Assembly: GCA_023150835.1 (NCBI GenBank)
Contig: JAKLKB010000176.1
Coordinates: forward strand, 1 to 10,536
Reading direction: 5' to 3'
DNA: 10,536 bases
DNA from: Myxococcota bacterium
GTDB lineage: Bacteria; Myxococcota_C; UBA6777
The translations under genes and the position numbers were made by a program. This document shows positions 1 to 7,355 of this stretch, in pieces; positions within the stretch are counted from its first letter, which is position 1; each line of letters begins with the position of its first letter. The notes beneath the pieces are model-generated. The model was not told the origin of the DNA. It did not search any database and saw nothing but the letters and a program-made list of their open reading frames with translations.

Positions 1-128
1 TTTGGAAAATTAGAAAGGCGGAAAGCTTGTTCGGAATGTTCGATGTTTTGGTAAGCAAGTGAAGATCGGAAAATTAGAAAAAGGAAAAGTCTGTTCGGTA
101 TGTTCTCTGGGAGTGGAGTAAGGAGACC
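1..128. repeat. Imperfect direct duplication, 64-bp period
   Basis: Two segments are offset by exactly 64 bases. GGAAAATTAGAAA occurs at 4-16 and again at 68-80, and GTTCGG followed by N-ATGTTC occurs at 29-41 and 93-105. Similarity is strong over roughly 40 bases of each unit and fades in the second half of the period. The first unit begins at the window edge, so more copies may lie to the left. No open frame with recognisable protein content spans it. Confidence 0.6.
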
Positions 129-422
129 GCCAAGAACCCCCCAGCGATGTGCGGCGCCAACAATTGATTAAGTAGAGAAAAAACTGTCGGTTGTTATGCT
201 TGTGAAAGCATGAAGTATTGATGAAAAAACGCAAGCAAAACGGTACAATCGACGACGGTTTGCTCTATTCCGATGCTTTATGAAGAAGAGGTGCGTCGGG
301 CTTTTATTTCTGTTCTTCATACGTTCAGTTCGGGTTCTAAAGGATTTCGGGCAAGAAGGCGTCCAGAAAAGCGGACACATTTGGACGCGTGCGCAGACTG
401 AAGCGAGCCGCAGCCAAAAAAC
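129..422. other. Gene-free stretch with one small hairpin
   Basis: Nothing here resembles a protein family. The short open frames on either strand (for example 168-545 minus) have unconvincing composition and run into the dispersed repeat that follows. The only structure seen is a perfect 6-bp stem at 196-211: ATGCTT, loop GTGA (a GNRA-type tetraloop), AAGCAT. It has no adjacent T-run on either strand, so it is not a good intrinsic terminator. I found no convincing -35/-10 promoter pair. Read as intergenic sequence. Confidence 0.5.
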
Positions 423-553
423 CCGTGTTCGTGTGGCATCAAGCGAGAGAGTTGTTGGTGTGTAAAGCGATGCTCTGTTCGCCGAAACGGGGTCAAGGGG
501 CGACAGTCTATGGCGGGGCGTGGGGCAGCGCCCCACATAAACCATTCAACTGC
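423..553. repeat. 131-bp dispersed repeat, copy A
   Basis: This copy aligns end to end with 3398-3528 in the same orientation, at about 80% identity by hand with two 1-base indels. Both copies start at CCGTGTTCG and end at AACTGC. The core at about 489-522, from GGGGTCAAGGGGCGA through CTATGGCGGGGCG, is almost identical. It contains a hairpin: GGGGCG at 515-520, an 8-nt loop, CGCCCC at 529-534. It lies 72 bp beyond the stop codon of the acylase gene. It looks like a non-coding dispersed element; no transposase or obvious target-site duplication is visible. Confidence 0.8.
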
Positions 554-625
554 GCAAGTCCTGTCCTGTTCGGAAAAGCATTGCGAATAGAAAAGTGTCG
601 CGAACCCCCCCCAAGGTGCAGGGCA

Positions 626-3307
626 TCAGGGTTTGAGAACGGATTCGCTTTCTTTGGCGGCGTCGACTTCGGATTGGGAGAAGGGCAAGAGGCGCGTCTT
701 GCCGTTGCGCCAATCTTCGAGCAGATCGCCAAAGTGTTTGTTGTCGGGGACGCCGCTTTGGCCACCAAACAGGGCGACTTGGGCGGTGGGGCGGCCATCG
801 TCTGTAAATTGAACGATGTTGCGCATCACAGCGGCGTGATAGCTATAAAAGCGCTCATCGAGCGCGTTGCCCTTGCTACCGACAAAATCGAAGTGAGAGA
901 CTTCGACGGTGCCGATGCTTCCGTGTCGGCCTTTTTCGGGCAAAAGCAGCTTTTCGCCGAAGTCGTTTCGGACGCGGATCACATGGATATCCCCCCATTC
1001 TACGGCGGTGAATTTTTTGTCGGGGAAGGTTTTTTTGAGGTGTTCGATGGCGTCTTTGAGAGCGAGCAAGACGATCTCATCGCCTGTTTCGACAACCTCT
1101 TTGGTTTTCTTATCATCGGCGAGATCGCTGCCTTTGGCAGTCTTTGCGCCTTCGAGGAATGTCAGCATCGGTCGGACAATCGAGTCGGGGTGGGCTTTGA
1201 CCATCGTATCGTAGATCTCGGAGGGCATATCATCACGCAGCCAGCGGCGTCCTGCAAAGGCCATCCACACATGAAACAACGGCGCTCCCGTATTTTTGAG
1301 ATCGGAGAAACGGTCCCATTTTTTGAGATGGTCGATGGCTTCGATGATCTCGGGATCTTTGGACAGAGGGATCAGGCGCGGTTGATTGGAGTCCGTAGCA
1401 GCCTTGGCGGCTTCCCACGCGGCATCAAGGCGCTTGAGCAAGCGATCGGCGATATGGGAATAAGTGTCGAATTGGAGCTTTTGAGTCTCTGCGACGTCCC
1501 ACTTTTTGCCTGCATCGATATGCTGTTTCATGCGTTCGAGGATGCGTTTGGCGCGAAAGCCCGAATCGTAGATAAAGCTTAGATAATAGGGATCATTGAG
1601 GGGATCACCGTCAGAAGTTGTGCCGACGGGGTCGTTGTTTGCGGTGATGATGTAGCCTTCGGCGGGATTAAAGAGTTGAGGCATCAAGGCGGCTTCGACA
1701 TACTTTCCCGTAAAGTCGTAGCCTTTTCCGGGCATCACCATCCAAGGGGGAGATTGGGGATCGAGCTTTTGACGGATCGGCTGGGCGGCATTGGCTGAAT
1801 AGCCGATATCGCCGTTGGCCGTGATGCAGACGAGGTTTTGTGCGCCGACTTCGTAGTTCGCCATCGCGGCTTTGAATCCCTCGATATCTTGGGCGGTACT
1901 CAACATGTAAAAGGCTTTGGACTCTTTGGTGACGCCCATCCCCGCCCAATGGATACGCAGGCGGTTTGCGCCAAAAAGCTCTACGGTGGGGAGGGGTGGA
2001 AAGGCTTTGAACAGCGAGCCTTTTTCGGTGAATTCGATCTCAAGTTCTTCTTCATCCACACCGCTGCGATCGTCTTTTCGGATACGGAGCTTTTCTTTTC
2101 GGACGCTGACGGTCAACCCTTCACCATCGAGGGTCAACGTGTCGCCTTGTTTTTTGACATTGTTGGCGTAAAGGTCCGTCACATCGGCTCTTGCAGTCGT
2201 GGCTCCCCATGCGACTTTGTTGTTGTGTCCAAGCAAAACATACGGGATACCGGGGAATGTAAAGCCAGCGGCTTGGTAGCCATCGTCGGCGTGGTAGTGG
2301 ATCAGATAGAGTATCGGGGGGTTGGAGAGCGTGAGGTGCGGATCGTTCGCAAGGATGGGCTTTCCGTTGGCGGTGTGCTTGCCTGCGATCACCCAGTTGT
2401 TGGAACCACCGCGATAAGGCATCAGGTCCATTTGTTGGCGCATCCCTTCGAGCATTTGGAGAAGCTGCTCGCGGGGGGCGTGGGGTTTGAGATGGGAGAG
2501 AGTAGGCGAGCGGAGGCTCGGGAGGTTGGGCTTTCCGTCGACGATCAGCGGTTGGGTGGTCTTGCCGGGAAAGCCTTTGAGGATGGTGGTTTTGTCGGGA
2601 GGTTCGAGGCGCAGCACATCGTTGAATTTGACGTCTCCGTCCATCAATAGGCCCGCAAACGTAAAGATCAGCTCGTACAGGCTGGTATCGGACAGCCCGA
2701 AACTTTGCATCTTCCCGATGGCAAAAGTATCGACAGGCGTCCATTCTTCGGGTTCATAGTTAAGTTCGTTCGAGCCAAAGCCATAAGGCAAGCGAAGTCC
2801 GTCTTTTCCAGCTTTGGCGTCCCGAATGAAGGCGTTGATGCCCATCGAAAAAGCGAGGGCTGTTTTGTAAAGTTCGGGTTCACTTTGCTTGAAGTACTCG
2901 GTCGATTTTTCCGCCCAATAGCGCAGACCATACGTGCGGATCAAGATATCTTGGCTTTTGTAATCAAACGGATCGGTGTTTGGGGTGCGTTTGAACTTGG
3001 CCCCAAAGACTTCGGAGAGGCGGCCTGAAGCGCGCCGTCGCAAAAGATCCATTTGAAACAAGCGGTCGCGAGCCATCTCATAGCCACCTGCGTAAAAGGC
3101 GTCGAATCGGTCTTTTGCGTAGAGATGTGGGATGCCGTTGGTGTCACGAATCACTTTTACTTGAGCAGAAAGCCCCTTGTATTCGGCATTTGGAGAAGAA
3201 GGGGGCTGACAGCTTGGCAGACTGAGAAAAGCAAAGACCAAGCCCAGAAGAAACATGGCGCTGAGACCGCCAAACGGTCGAAACCATCGTCTGTGATACA
3301 AAAACAT
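626..3307 (-). CDS. Penicillin acylase family protein (Ntn-hydrolase precursor)
   Basis: This encodes an 893-residue precursor of the penicillin acylase/acyl-homoserine-lactone acylase family. These enzymes hydrolyse amide bonds after self-cleaving into alpha and beta chains. The alpha part has the family signature around 64-101 (GGYEMARDRLFQMDLLRRR, then GRLSEVFG). The junction is RGGSNNW, making Ser302 the likely nucleophile and new N-terminus of the beta chain. Further hallmarks follow: LANDPHL (319-325), GHNNKVAWG with ADVTDLY (360-380), GDIGYSANA, TANNDP (555-560, the oxyanion-Asn region), and a C-terminal GGQSG segment. The N-terminus has RR, a hydrophobic stretch, then LPSC at 30-33, suggesting a lipoprotein or other exported protein, although Pro at -2 is unusual for a lipobox. 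The ATG at 3307 is chosen because GGGAG (3315-3319) lies 7 bases upstream. A GTG at 3340 is possible, and still longer readings run into the dispersed repeat. The substrate cannot be told from sequence. Confidence 0.93.
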   Translation of the reverse strand: MFLYHRRWFRPFGGLSAMFLLGLVFAFLSLPSCQPPSSPNAEYKGLSAQVKVIRDTNGIPHLYAKDRFDAFYAGGYEMARDRLFQMDLLRRRASGRLSEVFGAKFKRTPNTDPFDYKSQDILIRTYGLRYWAEKSTEYFKQSEPELYKTALAFSMGINAFIRDAKAGKDGLRLPYGFGSNELNYEPEEWTPVDTFAIGKMQSFGLSDTSLYELIFTFAGLLMDGDVKFNDVLRLEPPDKTTILKGFPGKTTQPLIVDGKPNLPSLRSPTLSHLKPHAPREQLLQMLEGMRQQMDLMPYRGGSNNWVIAGKHTANGKPILANDPHLTLSNPPILYLIHYHADDGYQAAGFTFPGIPYVLLGHNNKVAWGATTARADVTDLYANNVKKQGDTLTLDGEGLTVSVRKEKLRIRKDDRSGVDEEELEIEFTEKGSLFKAFPPLPTVELFGANRLRIHWAGMGVTKESKAFYMLSTAQDIEGFKAAMANYEVGAQNLVCITANGDIGYSANAAQPIRQKLDPQSPPWMVMPGKGYDFTGKYVEAALMPQLFNPAEGYIITANNDPVGTTSDGDPLNDPYYLSFIYDSGFRAKRILERMKQHIDAGKKWDVAETQKLQFDTYSHIADRLLKRLDAAWEAAKAATDSNQPRLIPLSKDPEIIEAIDHLKKWDRFSDLKNTGAPLFHVWMAFAGRRWLRDDMPSEIYDTMVKAHPDSIVRPMLTFLEGAKTAKGSDLADDKKTKEVVETGDEIVLLALKDAIEHLKKTFPDKKFTAVEWGDIHVIRVRNDFGEKLLLPEKGRHGSIGTVEVSHFDFVGSKGNALDERFYSYHAAVMRNIVQFTDDGRPTAQVALFGGQSGVPDNKHFGDLLEDWRNGKTRLLPFSQSEVDAAKESESVLKP

Positions 3308-3314
3308 TGCGAGA

Positions 3315-3319
3315 CTCCC
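3315..3319 (-). promoter_or_regulatory. Ribosome binding site deciding the acylase start
   Basis: The minus strand reads GGGAG followed by seven bases and ATG. This supports a start at 3307 over the open-frame extension that continues upstream through repeat copy B. Confidence 0.6.
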
Positions 3320-3397
3320 AAAAACAAGAAAGATTCCCACCGACAGATCCCAAAGAGGCGTTAAACCTCGACAAGCCACGACGTAGACAAGAGAAAG

Positions 3398-3528
3398 CCG
3401 TGTTCGCGCCACTCCAAGCGAGAGCATCGTTGGTTTGGAAAGCAGTGATCTTTTCGCCAAACGCGGGGTCAAGGGGCGAGAGTCTATGGCGGGGCGTGGT
3501 ACCTCGCCCCACAAAACCATCGAACTGC
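3398..3528. repeat. 131-bp dispersed repeat, copy B
   Basis: This is the second copy of the element at 423-553, same length and orientation, starting exactly 2975 bp downstream. The hairpin stem is conserved (GGGGCG at 3491-3496, CGCCCC at 3505-3510). Its 8-nt loop, TGGTACCT, differs from copy A (TGGGGCAG). On the minus strand both copies can be read as peptides containing PRPAID and RPLTP, which explains the spurious upstream extension of the acylase frame. It ends 255 bp before the kinase start. Confidence 0.8.
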
Positions 3529-3783
3529 AGGCTCCCATCCAAAGAAAAAACGCTCGGTCATCCTAAAGAAATACGTCTGTTCTGTCAAAGGCTGCTTTGG
3601 TTTGTTGTGTTCTCAAGCGAAATTGGGTAGTGTGCGGGAAGCGAAAAAGAACGCAGCTTTTTGCAGAGACGAAGAACACGGATTGCAAAGAGGCGGCGTG
3701 CAGGAAAAAGACGGATAGTTCGGCCTGATGCAAGAAGGAGATGGCGTCTCTGCGAAGTGTTTGGCGTGGGATGCTGAGATTCG

Positions 3784-5793
3784 ATGTCTGAAAATACAGT
3801 ATTTTCGAGCAAATCACTGATCGGTCAGGTACTACAAGGCAACTATTTAATCGAAAAGGCCGTAGGCAAGGGCGGTATGGCATGGGTGTATCGTGCGCGC
3901 CATACAAAGCTTCAAGAGACGATGGCGGTCAAAGTGTTGTTGCCTCACATCGCCGAAGAAGCGGGGGTACGCAAGCGCTTTTTGGACGAAGCGCGGATCC
4001 AGTTTCGCTTGAAGCACGCGAATATCGTCCAAGTGACCGACGTGATCGAAGAAAGAGAGATCATCGGCATCGTGATGGAGTGGATCGAAGGGGAAGACCT
4101 GAAAGAACTGCTCAAGCGCATCCGTTCACCGATGCCGATCAAAGATATCTGGCGACTGATGGCCCCTGTGCTGGACGCGATGGCGTATGCCCATTCACGG
4201 GGCTTGATCCATCGGGACTTGAAGCCGGCCAACATTATGCTCCACACGCCGGGAGATGATATCGTGATCCCCAAAGTGACGGACTTTGGGATCGCCAAGC
4301 TGATCGACGAAGCCGAGGAAAGCCACACCCGAACAGGCGTTGCGATGGGAACCATCAAGTATATGGCCCCCGAGCAGATCCTCGACAGCAAACACGTCGA
4401 CGCACGCGCCGATATCTACAGCCTTGGCGTGATCTTGTACTTTATGGCCACCGCAAAGCTGCCTTTCAAAGGGGACAGCCAACTGGTGATCTACCAACAA
4501 TTGAACGAACCTGCCCCTCCCCCAAGCAGCCATTACGAAGGGATCTCGCCCGCCTTTGAAAAAGTCTTGCTGCGTTGTTTGGAGCGCGATCGAGAAAAGC
4601 GTTACCAATCTTGTGCGGAGTTATCGCACGCGCTGTCTTTGGCCCTGCTCGAAAGCAGCGGAGTGCGCGAAGGTTCGACGGGGACACTGAGTTCTTCTGA
4701 GATCCAAGAGATTATGCGCTCGCTGAACACAGATTCCGACAGCAGCGCATCCTTTTCAGGTTCAGGAGTTTCGTTGTCGAATCTTTCGGGAGAAAGCTCG
4801 TTTATGTTGCGAGCGCGCCCAACGGGGATCGAAGTCGGCCAAGCCCCCCCGCCCGAAAGCTTAGAGGCCGAATTAGACCTCCCGCAAGAGCCACCTGCTC
4901 CGAGCAAAGGCAAGCGCGATCACACCTTTGCCTCTAGCGCGAATGTCCGCGCCCAAAAGCCCACGCCACCGACATCACGCCCATCCGCTCCGATCGACCT
5001 CGGAACTCCCGACGAAGCCACTGTGTTGGCGGATGATTTGACATCGATCCGTCAGCCCGGAAACAAGGGGCTTTGGATGGTGATCGCGATCCTTTTGTTT
5101 GGAGGTTTGGGCGTAGGGTTGTGGTTTTATACGGGAACCTCGACGCCTTCGATCTCCAAACCCACCCCTGATCGGAGGGGAACCGAACCGACCAACCGCC
5201 CAAATCCCCTACCAGCGGCTACTTCGGGGCCTTGCAAAGATGGAGATCGCCAACCTTGCTACGATGGGCCTGCGGGAACCCAAGAACGCGCTCCTTGTCA
5301 GGGTGGATTGCAGATCTGCAAAGATGGAAAATATGGCCGATGTATGGGGCAGATCTTGCCAAGCAAAGAGCTTTGCAACGACAAAGACGATGATTGCGAT
5401 GGAAAAGTAGACGAAGACTTTGAGAAAAAAGGGCAAGCCTGCGCCGTCCGAGACGGAGATTGCGCGATATCAGGTGTGTATGCTTGTTCGGCAGACGGTC
5501 AAAAACTGATCTGTACAACCAAAGAAGGCGGCCAGACCGAAGGTGTGTATCGTGTGCGCCTCAAGATCTCACCCCCAAGCGCCCAAGTGGGACTGCGCTA
5601 TGGCGGAAACAAGCGCAGCGCCAAAGGACGCTATTGTGTCGAGGTGAAGGAGCGTATGCGCTTAAACATCGATGCAAGCGGCTATTACGCTTGCGCGTTC
5701 ACCTTGCCCACACAAAACACCACCATCCAAATCCGTCTCAATCGCCGCAACCCGATGGATCTCGACCCATCGTTGGGCTACTGCAAACGCTAA
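3784..5793 (+). CDS. Transmembrane Ser/Thr protein kinase with MopE-like ectodomain
   Basis: This 669-residue protein has a complete PknB-type kinase domain at about 20-290. Key elements are the glycine loop GKGGMAWV (28-35), ATP-binding Lys50, Glu69 as likely helix-C partner, HRDLKPAN with catalytic Asp145, DFG at 167-169 and APE at 195-197. It should be active. A Ser/Pro-rich linker (291-428) leads to one membrane helix (about 429-449). The outside part (about 483-582) is Cys-rich and carries CNDKDDDCDGKVDE (531-544), the Asp-rich motif of MopE-type putative metal-binding proteins. The last ~70 residues look PEGA-like (beta-rich, RYCVEV, ASGYYAC). The start is fixed by an in-frame stop three codons upstream; only a weak GAGA precedes it, so translation may be modest. 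Likely role: sensing an envelope signal and phosphorylating cytoplasmic proteins. The kinase call is certain; ligand and targets are unknown. Confidence 0.96.
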   Translation: MSENTVFSSKSLIGQVLQGNYLIEKAVGKGGMAWVYRARHTKLQETMAVKVLLPHIAEEAGVRKRFLDEARIQFRLKHANIVQVTDVIEEREIIGIVMEWIEGEDLKELLKRIRSPMPIKDIWRLMAPVLDAMAYAHSRGLIHRDLKPANIMLHTPGDDIVIPKVTDFGIAKLIDEAEESHTRTGVAMGTIKYMAPEQILDSKHVDARADIYSLGVILYFMATAKLPFKGDSQLVIYQQLNEPAPPPSSHYEGISPAFEKVLLRCLERDREKRYQSCAELSHALSLALLESSGVREGSTGTLSSSEIQEIMRSLNTDSDSSASFSGSGVSLSNLSGESSFMLRARPTGIEVGQAPPPESLEAELDLPQEPPAPSKGKRDHTFASSANVRAQKPTPPTSRPSAPIDLGTPDEATVLADDLTSIRQPGNKGLWMVIAILLFGGLGVGLWFYTGTSTPSISKPTPDRRGTEPTNRPNPLPAATSGPCKDGDRQPCYDGPAGTQERAPCQGGLQICKDGKYGRCMGQILPSKELCNDKDDDCDGKVDEDFEKKGQACAVRDGDCAISGVYACSADGQKLICTTKEGGQTEGVYRVRLKISPPSAQVGLRYGGNKRSAKGRYCVEVKERMRLNIDASGYYACAFTLPTQNTTIQIRLNRRNPMDLDPSLGYCKR

Positions 5794-5797
5794 CACT

Positions 5798-5812
5798 CAC
5801 CGAAAGACGGTG
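5798..5812 (+). other. Short hairpin just after the kinase stop
   Basis: CACCG, loop AAAGA, CGGTG form a perfect 5-bp stem beginning 5 bases after the kinase TAA. The sequence after it (CGTGTCGAGCCTTTTCG) has only a short, displaced T-run. At best it is a weak terminator or attenuator between the kinase and the next gene. Confidence 0.25.
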
Positions 5813-5833
5813 CGTGTCGAGCCTTTTCGCACA

Positions 5834-5923
5834 GATCGTTGTGCTTTGGGTGGCGGTGTTGCGGATCGTTGTGCTTTGGGTGGCGGTGTTGCGGATCGTT
5901 GTGCTTTGGGTGACGGTGTTTGT
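5834..5923 (+). repeat. Three tandem copies of a 30-bp unit
   Basis: Three head-to-tail units begin at 5834, 5864 and 5894, each starting GATCGTTGTGCTTTGGGTG. Copies 1 and 2 are identical; copy 3 has a TGACGG for TGGCGG change and diverges in its last bases. The array ends 35 bases before the preferred start of the PEGA-domain gene, so it lies in that gene's leader or promoter. There are no spacers, so it is not a CRISPR. The 30-bp period equals about three helical turns, which would place bound proteins on one DNA face. Confidence 0.9.
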
Positions 5924-5946
5924 GGAAAGAAAAGCATCCTACCATG

Positions 5947-5951
5947 AGGAG
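5947..5951 (+). promoter_or_regulatory. Ribosome binding site deciding the PEGA-protein start
   Basis: AGGAG lies 7 bases before the GTG at 5959 and overlaps the alternative ATG at 5944, which has no comparable site. The context AGGAGAAAAGCG-GTG closely matches AGGAGAAAGCG-ATG at the small lipoprotein gene (10017-10030). This favours the GTG start. Confidence 0.6.
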
Positions 5952-5958
5952 AAAAGCG

Positions 5959-7323
5959 GTGAAGCGTGTTGTTGTTGGGTTGTGTGCGTTAGTCGTGTGG
6001 GGATGGGCTTTCGATGCGTCCGCAGATCCGGCCTGTTATGCGCTGTTTCGCTCGCAGCGTTTTCAAGAAGCGGCGGACTGTTTCCAAAAAGCGGCCAACG
6101 AGATGGGTGCGGGTTCTTCGTTGAGCCAAGAAAAACGCGTTGAGAAGGGGCGGCTGTTGCGCAACGCGGCATTGAGTTTAGGTCGAGCGGCAGGAAACGC
6201 AAAGCCCGAAGAGCGGGCATGGATGCGTGAACGTGCAGTCGGCCTGTTGCGGTTGTACGATCGAGAGGGTCTGCACGAAAGCGCCGCTGTCAAGGCTGCA
6301 ACCGCACGCCTTCGCCAGACATTCGCTGGACAGGTCGGATATGCCGCCGTCAGCATCGTGACGAATCATCCGAAAGCAACAGCCAGCCTCAAAGGCTACC
6401 GCTACCAAGAAAGCCGCGTCGGCATGGTCTGGAACCTGAATCTGCGGCCCGGTCGCTACAGTTTAGAAGTCGATTATCCCGGTGGGATCAAGCGCGAAGA
6501 GGCATTCGAGGTGGGTGCTTTTGCGCGAAAGACTTTGGTCTTGAATCCCCCAAGCAGCGCAACTCAAGTGACGATCGTCACCAACGCCGAAGATGCGCTG
6601 ATCCAGATCGAGGGTGGCAAGCTGCAAAGCCCCGCGATATCACGTGGAGCCTTGTGGACGAAAAAACTTGAACCCGGCAGCTACACCATCAAAGTGACCT
6701 ATCGCAGCCAACAGCCTACAGAGAAGGGTTTTTCCATCGAAGCAGGACAATCCTTGGCCTTTGTCTTCAATCCACCCGGCCCTCCCGCACTCCAGATCTT
6801 GACCAAACCCGACGGCGTATCGGTGTTTGTGGATGGACAATATCGAGGCAAAACCGATCTGCGGATCGATGTCAAAGAAGGCACACGCGAGATCATCTTG
6901 CGGCGCACCTGCTACCTGCCCGAAAAGCGCACCATCACTGCCGAAGCCAATAAAGAAAAACGCCTCGCTCTCGATATGAAGCGCGATCCCGCCTACATCC
7001 GATGGCAAGACAGCCAAAAAGGATTGCGCGGACGGCAGATATTCGGGTGGTCGATGTTGGCAGGTGGCTTGTTGATCGGCGGTGTCGCAGGAGCGATGCA
7101 CGGTGTCGCAAGCGCCAAACACGCCGAAGCCCAAGACGTGCGACAAACGAACTTCACGGCTTATCAGGGATTTGCACGTGAAGGAAACACATTTCGCACG
7201 GTGGGGCATGTGGGCGTCGGAGTCGGAGGAGCCGCCTTGATCGCAGGAGTGGTGGGCCTTGTCATGGCACAATCCACCCCACTGTCCGAAGTTCCTTGCG
7301 AAGTCCGCCTCAAAGACGAATAA
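5959..7323 (+). CDS. PEGA-domain membrane protein with signal peptide
   Basis: This 454-residue protein (459 if it starts at ATG 5944) opens with a signal peptide ending in ASA at 20-22. Next is an alpha-helical, TPR-like region (about 26-122, for example FRSQRFQEAADCFQKAA). Three beta-rich PEGA-like modules follow at about 129-197, 202-272 and 276-340; the third, with SVFVDGQYRGKTDL, is the clearest. Two hydrophobic helices lie at about 360-384 and 416-437. The predicted topology puts the modules outside the cytoplasm, held by the C-terminal helix pair. PEGA modules are short surface or periplasmic folds of unknown binding role, common in myxobacterial-type genomes. The gene lies 32 bp before the next one and is probably cotranscribed with it. 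The 30-bp tandem repeat upstream may affect its expression. No enzymatic motif is seen. Confidence 0.85.
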   Translation: MKRVVVGLCALVVWGWAFDASADPACYALFRSQRFQEAADCFQKAANEMGAGSSLSQEKRVEKGRLLRNAALSLGRAAGNAKPEERAWMRERAVGLLRLYDREGLHESAAVKAATARLRQTFAGQVGYAAVSIVTNHPKATASLKGYRYQESRVGMVWNLNLRPGRYSLEVDYPGGIKREEAFEVGAFARKTLVLNPPSSATQVTIVTNAEDALIQIEGGKLQSPAISRGALWTKKLEPGSYTIKVTYRSQQPTEKGFSIEAGQSLAFVFNPPGPPALQILTKPDGVSVFVDGQYRGKTDLRIDVKEGTREIILRRTCYLPEKRTITAEANKEKRLALDMKRDPAYIRWQDSQKGLRGRQIFGWSMLAGGLLIGGVAGAMHGVASAKHAEAQDVRQTNFTAYQGFAREGNTFRTVGHVGVGVGGAALIAGVVGLVMAQSTPLSEVPCEVRLKDE

Positions 7324-7355
7324 GCGTCGCATCTGTCTGCCTTGGAGTAGAAACC

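Larger units (their letters stand above)
3308..3783. other. Divergent intergenic region between acylase and kinase
   Basis: This region separates two divergently transcribed genes and should contain both promoters, but I could not identify a convincing -35/-10 pair for either. It holds repeat copy B (3398-3528). Closer to the kinase, a perfect 9-bp inverted repeat (GCAGAGACG at 3663-3671, CGTCTCTGC at 3745-3753) could fold part of the leader. An AAGGAG at 3735-3740 lies too far (43 bases) from the kinase ATG to act as its ribosome binding site. Confidence 0.5.

Noticed and set aside
389-1582. 397-codon open frame on the plus strand opposite the acylase gene
   Set aside because: It is antisense to a well-supported gene, has no recognisable domain, and begins inside gene-free sequence running through repeat copy A. 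Long antisense frames are common opposite genes with this codon use.
1838-2650. 270-codon plus-strand frame inside the acylase gene
   Set aside because: It is antisense to the conserved core of the acylase, with no signal or domain of its own.
3308-3538. N-terminal extension of the acylase to 3538
   Set aside because: The extra residues are translated from repeat copy B, and similar peptide (PRPAID, RPLTP) appears at copy A. The ATG at 3307 has a good ribosome binding site and signal-like sequence. A GTG at 3340 remains a minor alternative.
3741-3791. 16-codon leader peptide overlapping the kinase start
   Set aside because: AAGGAG directly abuts the ATG with no spacing, so initiation there is unlikely.
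5834-5923. CRISPR array
   Set aside because: The 30-bp units abut directly with no spacers, and no cas gene is nearby.
5672-5947. 91-codon frame through the 30-bp tandem repeat giving a repeated CALGGGVADR-type peptide
   Set aside because: It starts inside the kinase gene in another frame and is open only because the unit length is divisible by three.
5920-5958. TTG start at 5920 or ATG at 5944 for the PEGA protein
   Set aside because: Neither has a properly spaced ribosome binding site, and both lengthen the signal peptide's charged end. The ATG at 5944 cannot be fully excluded.
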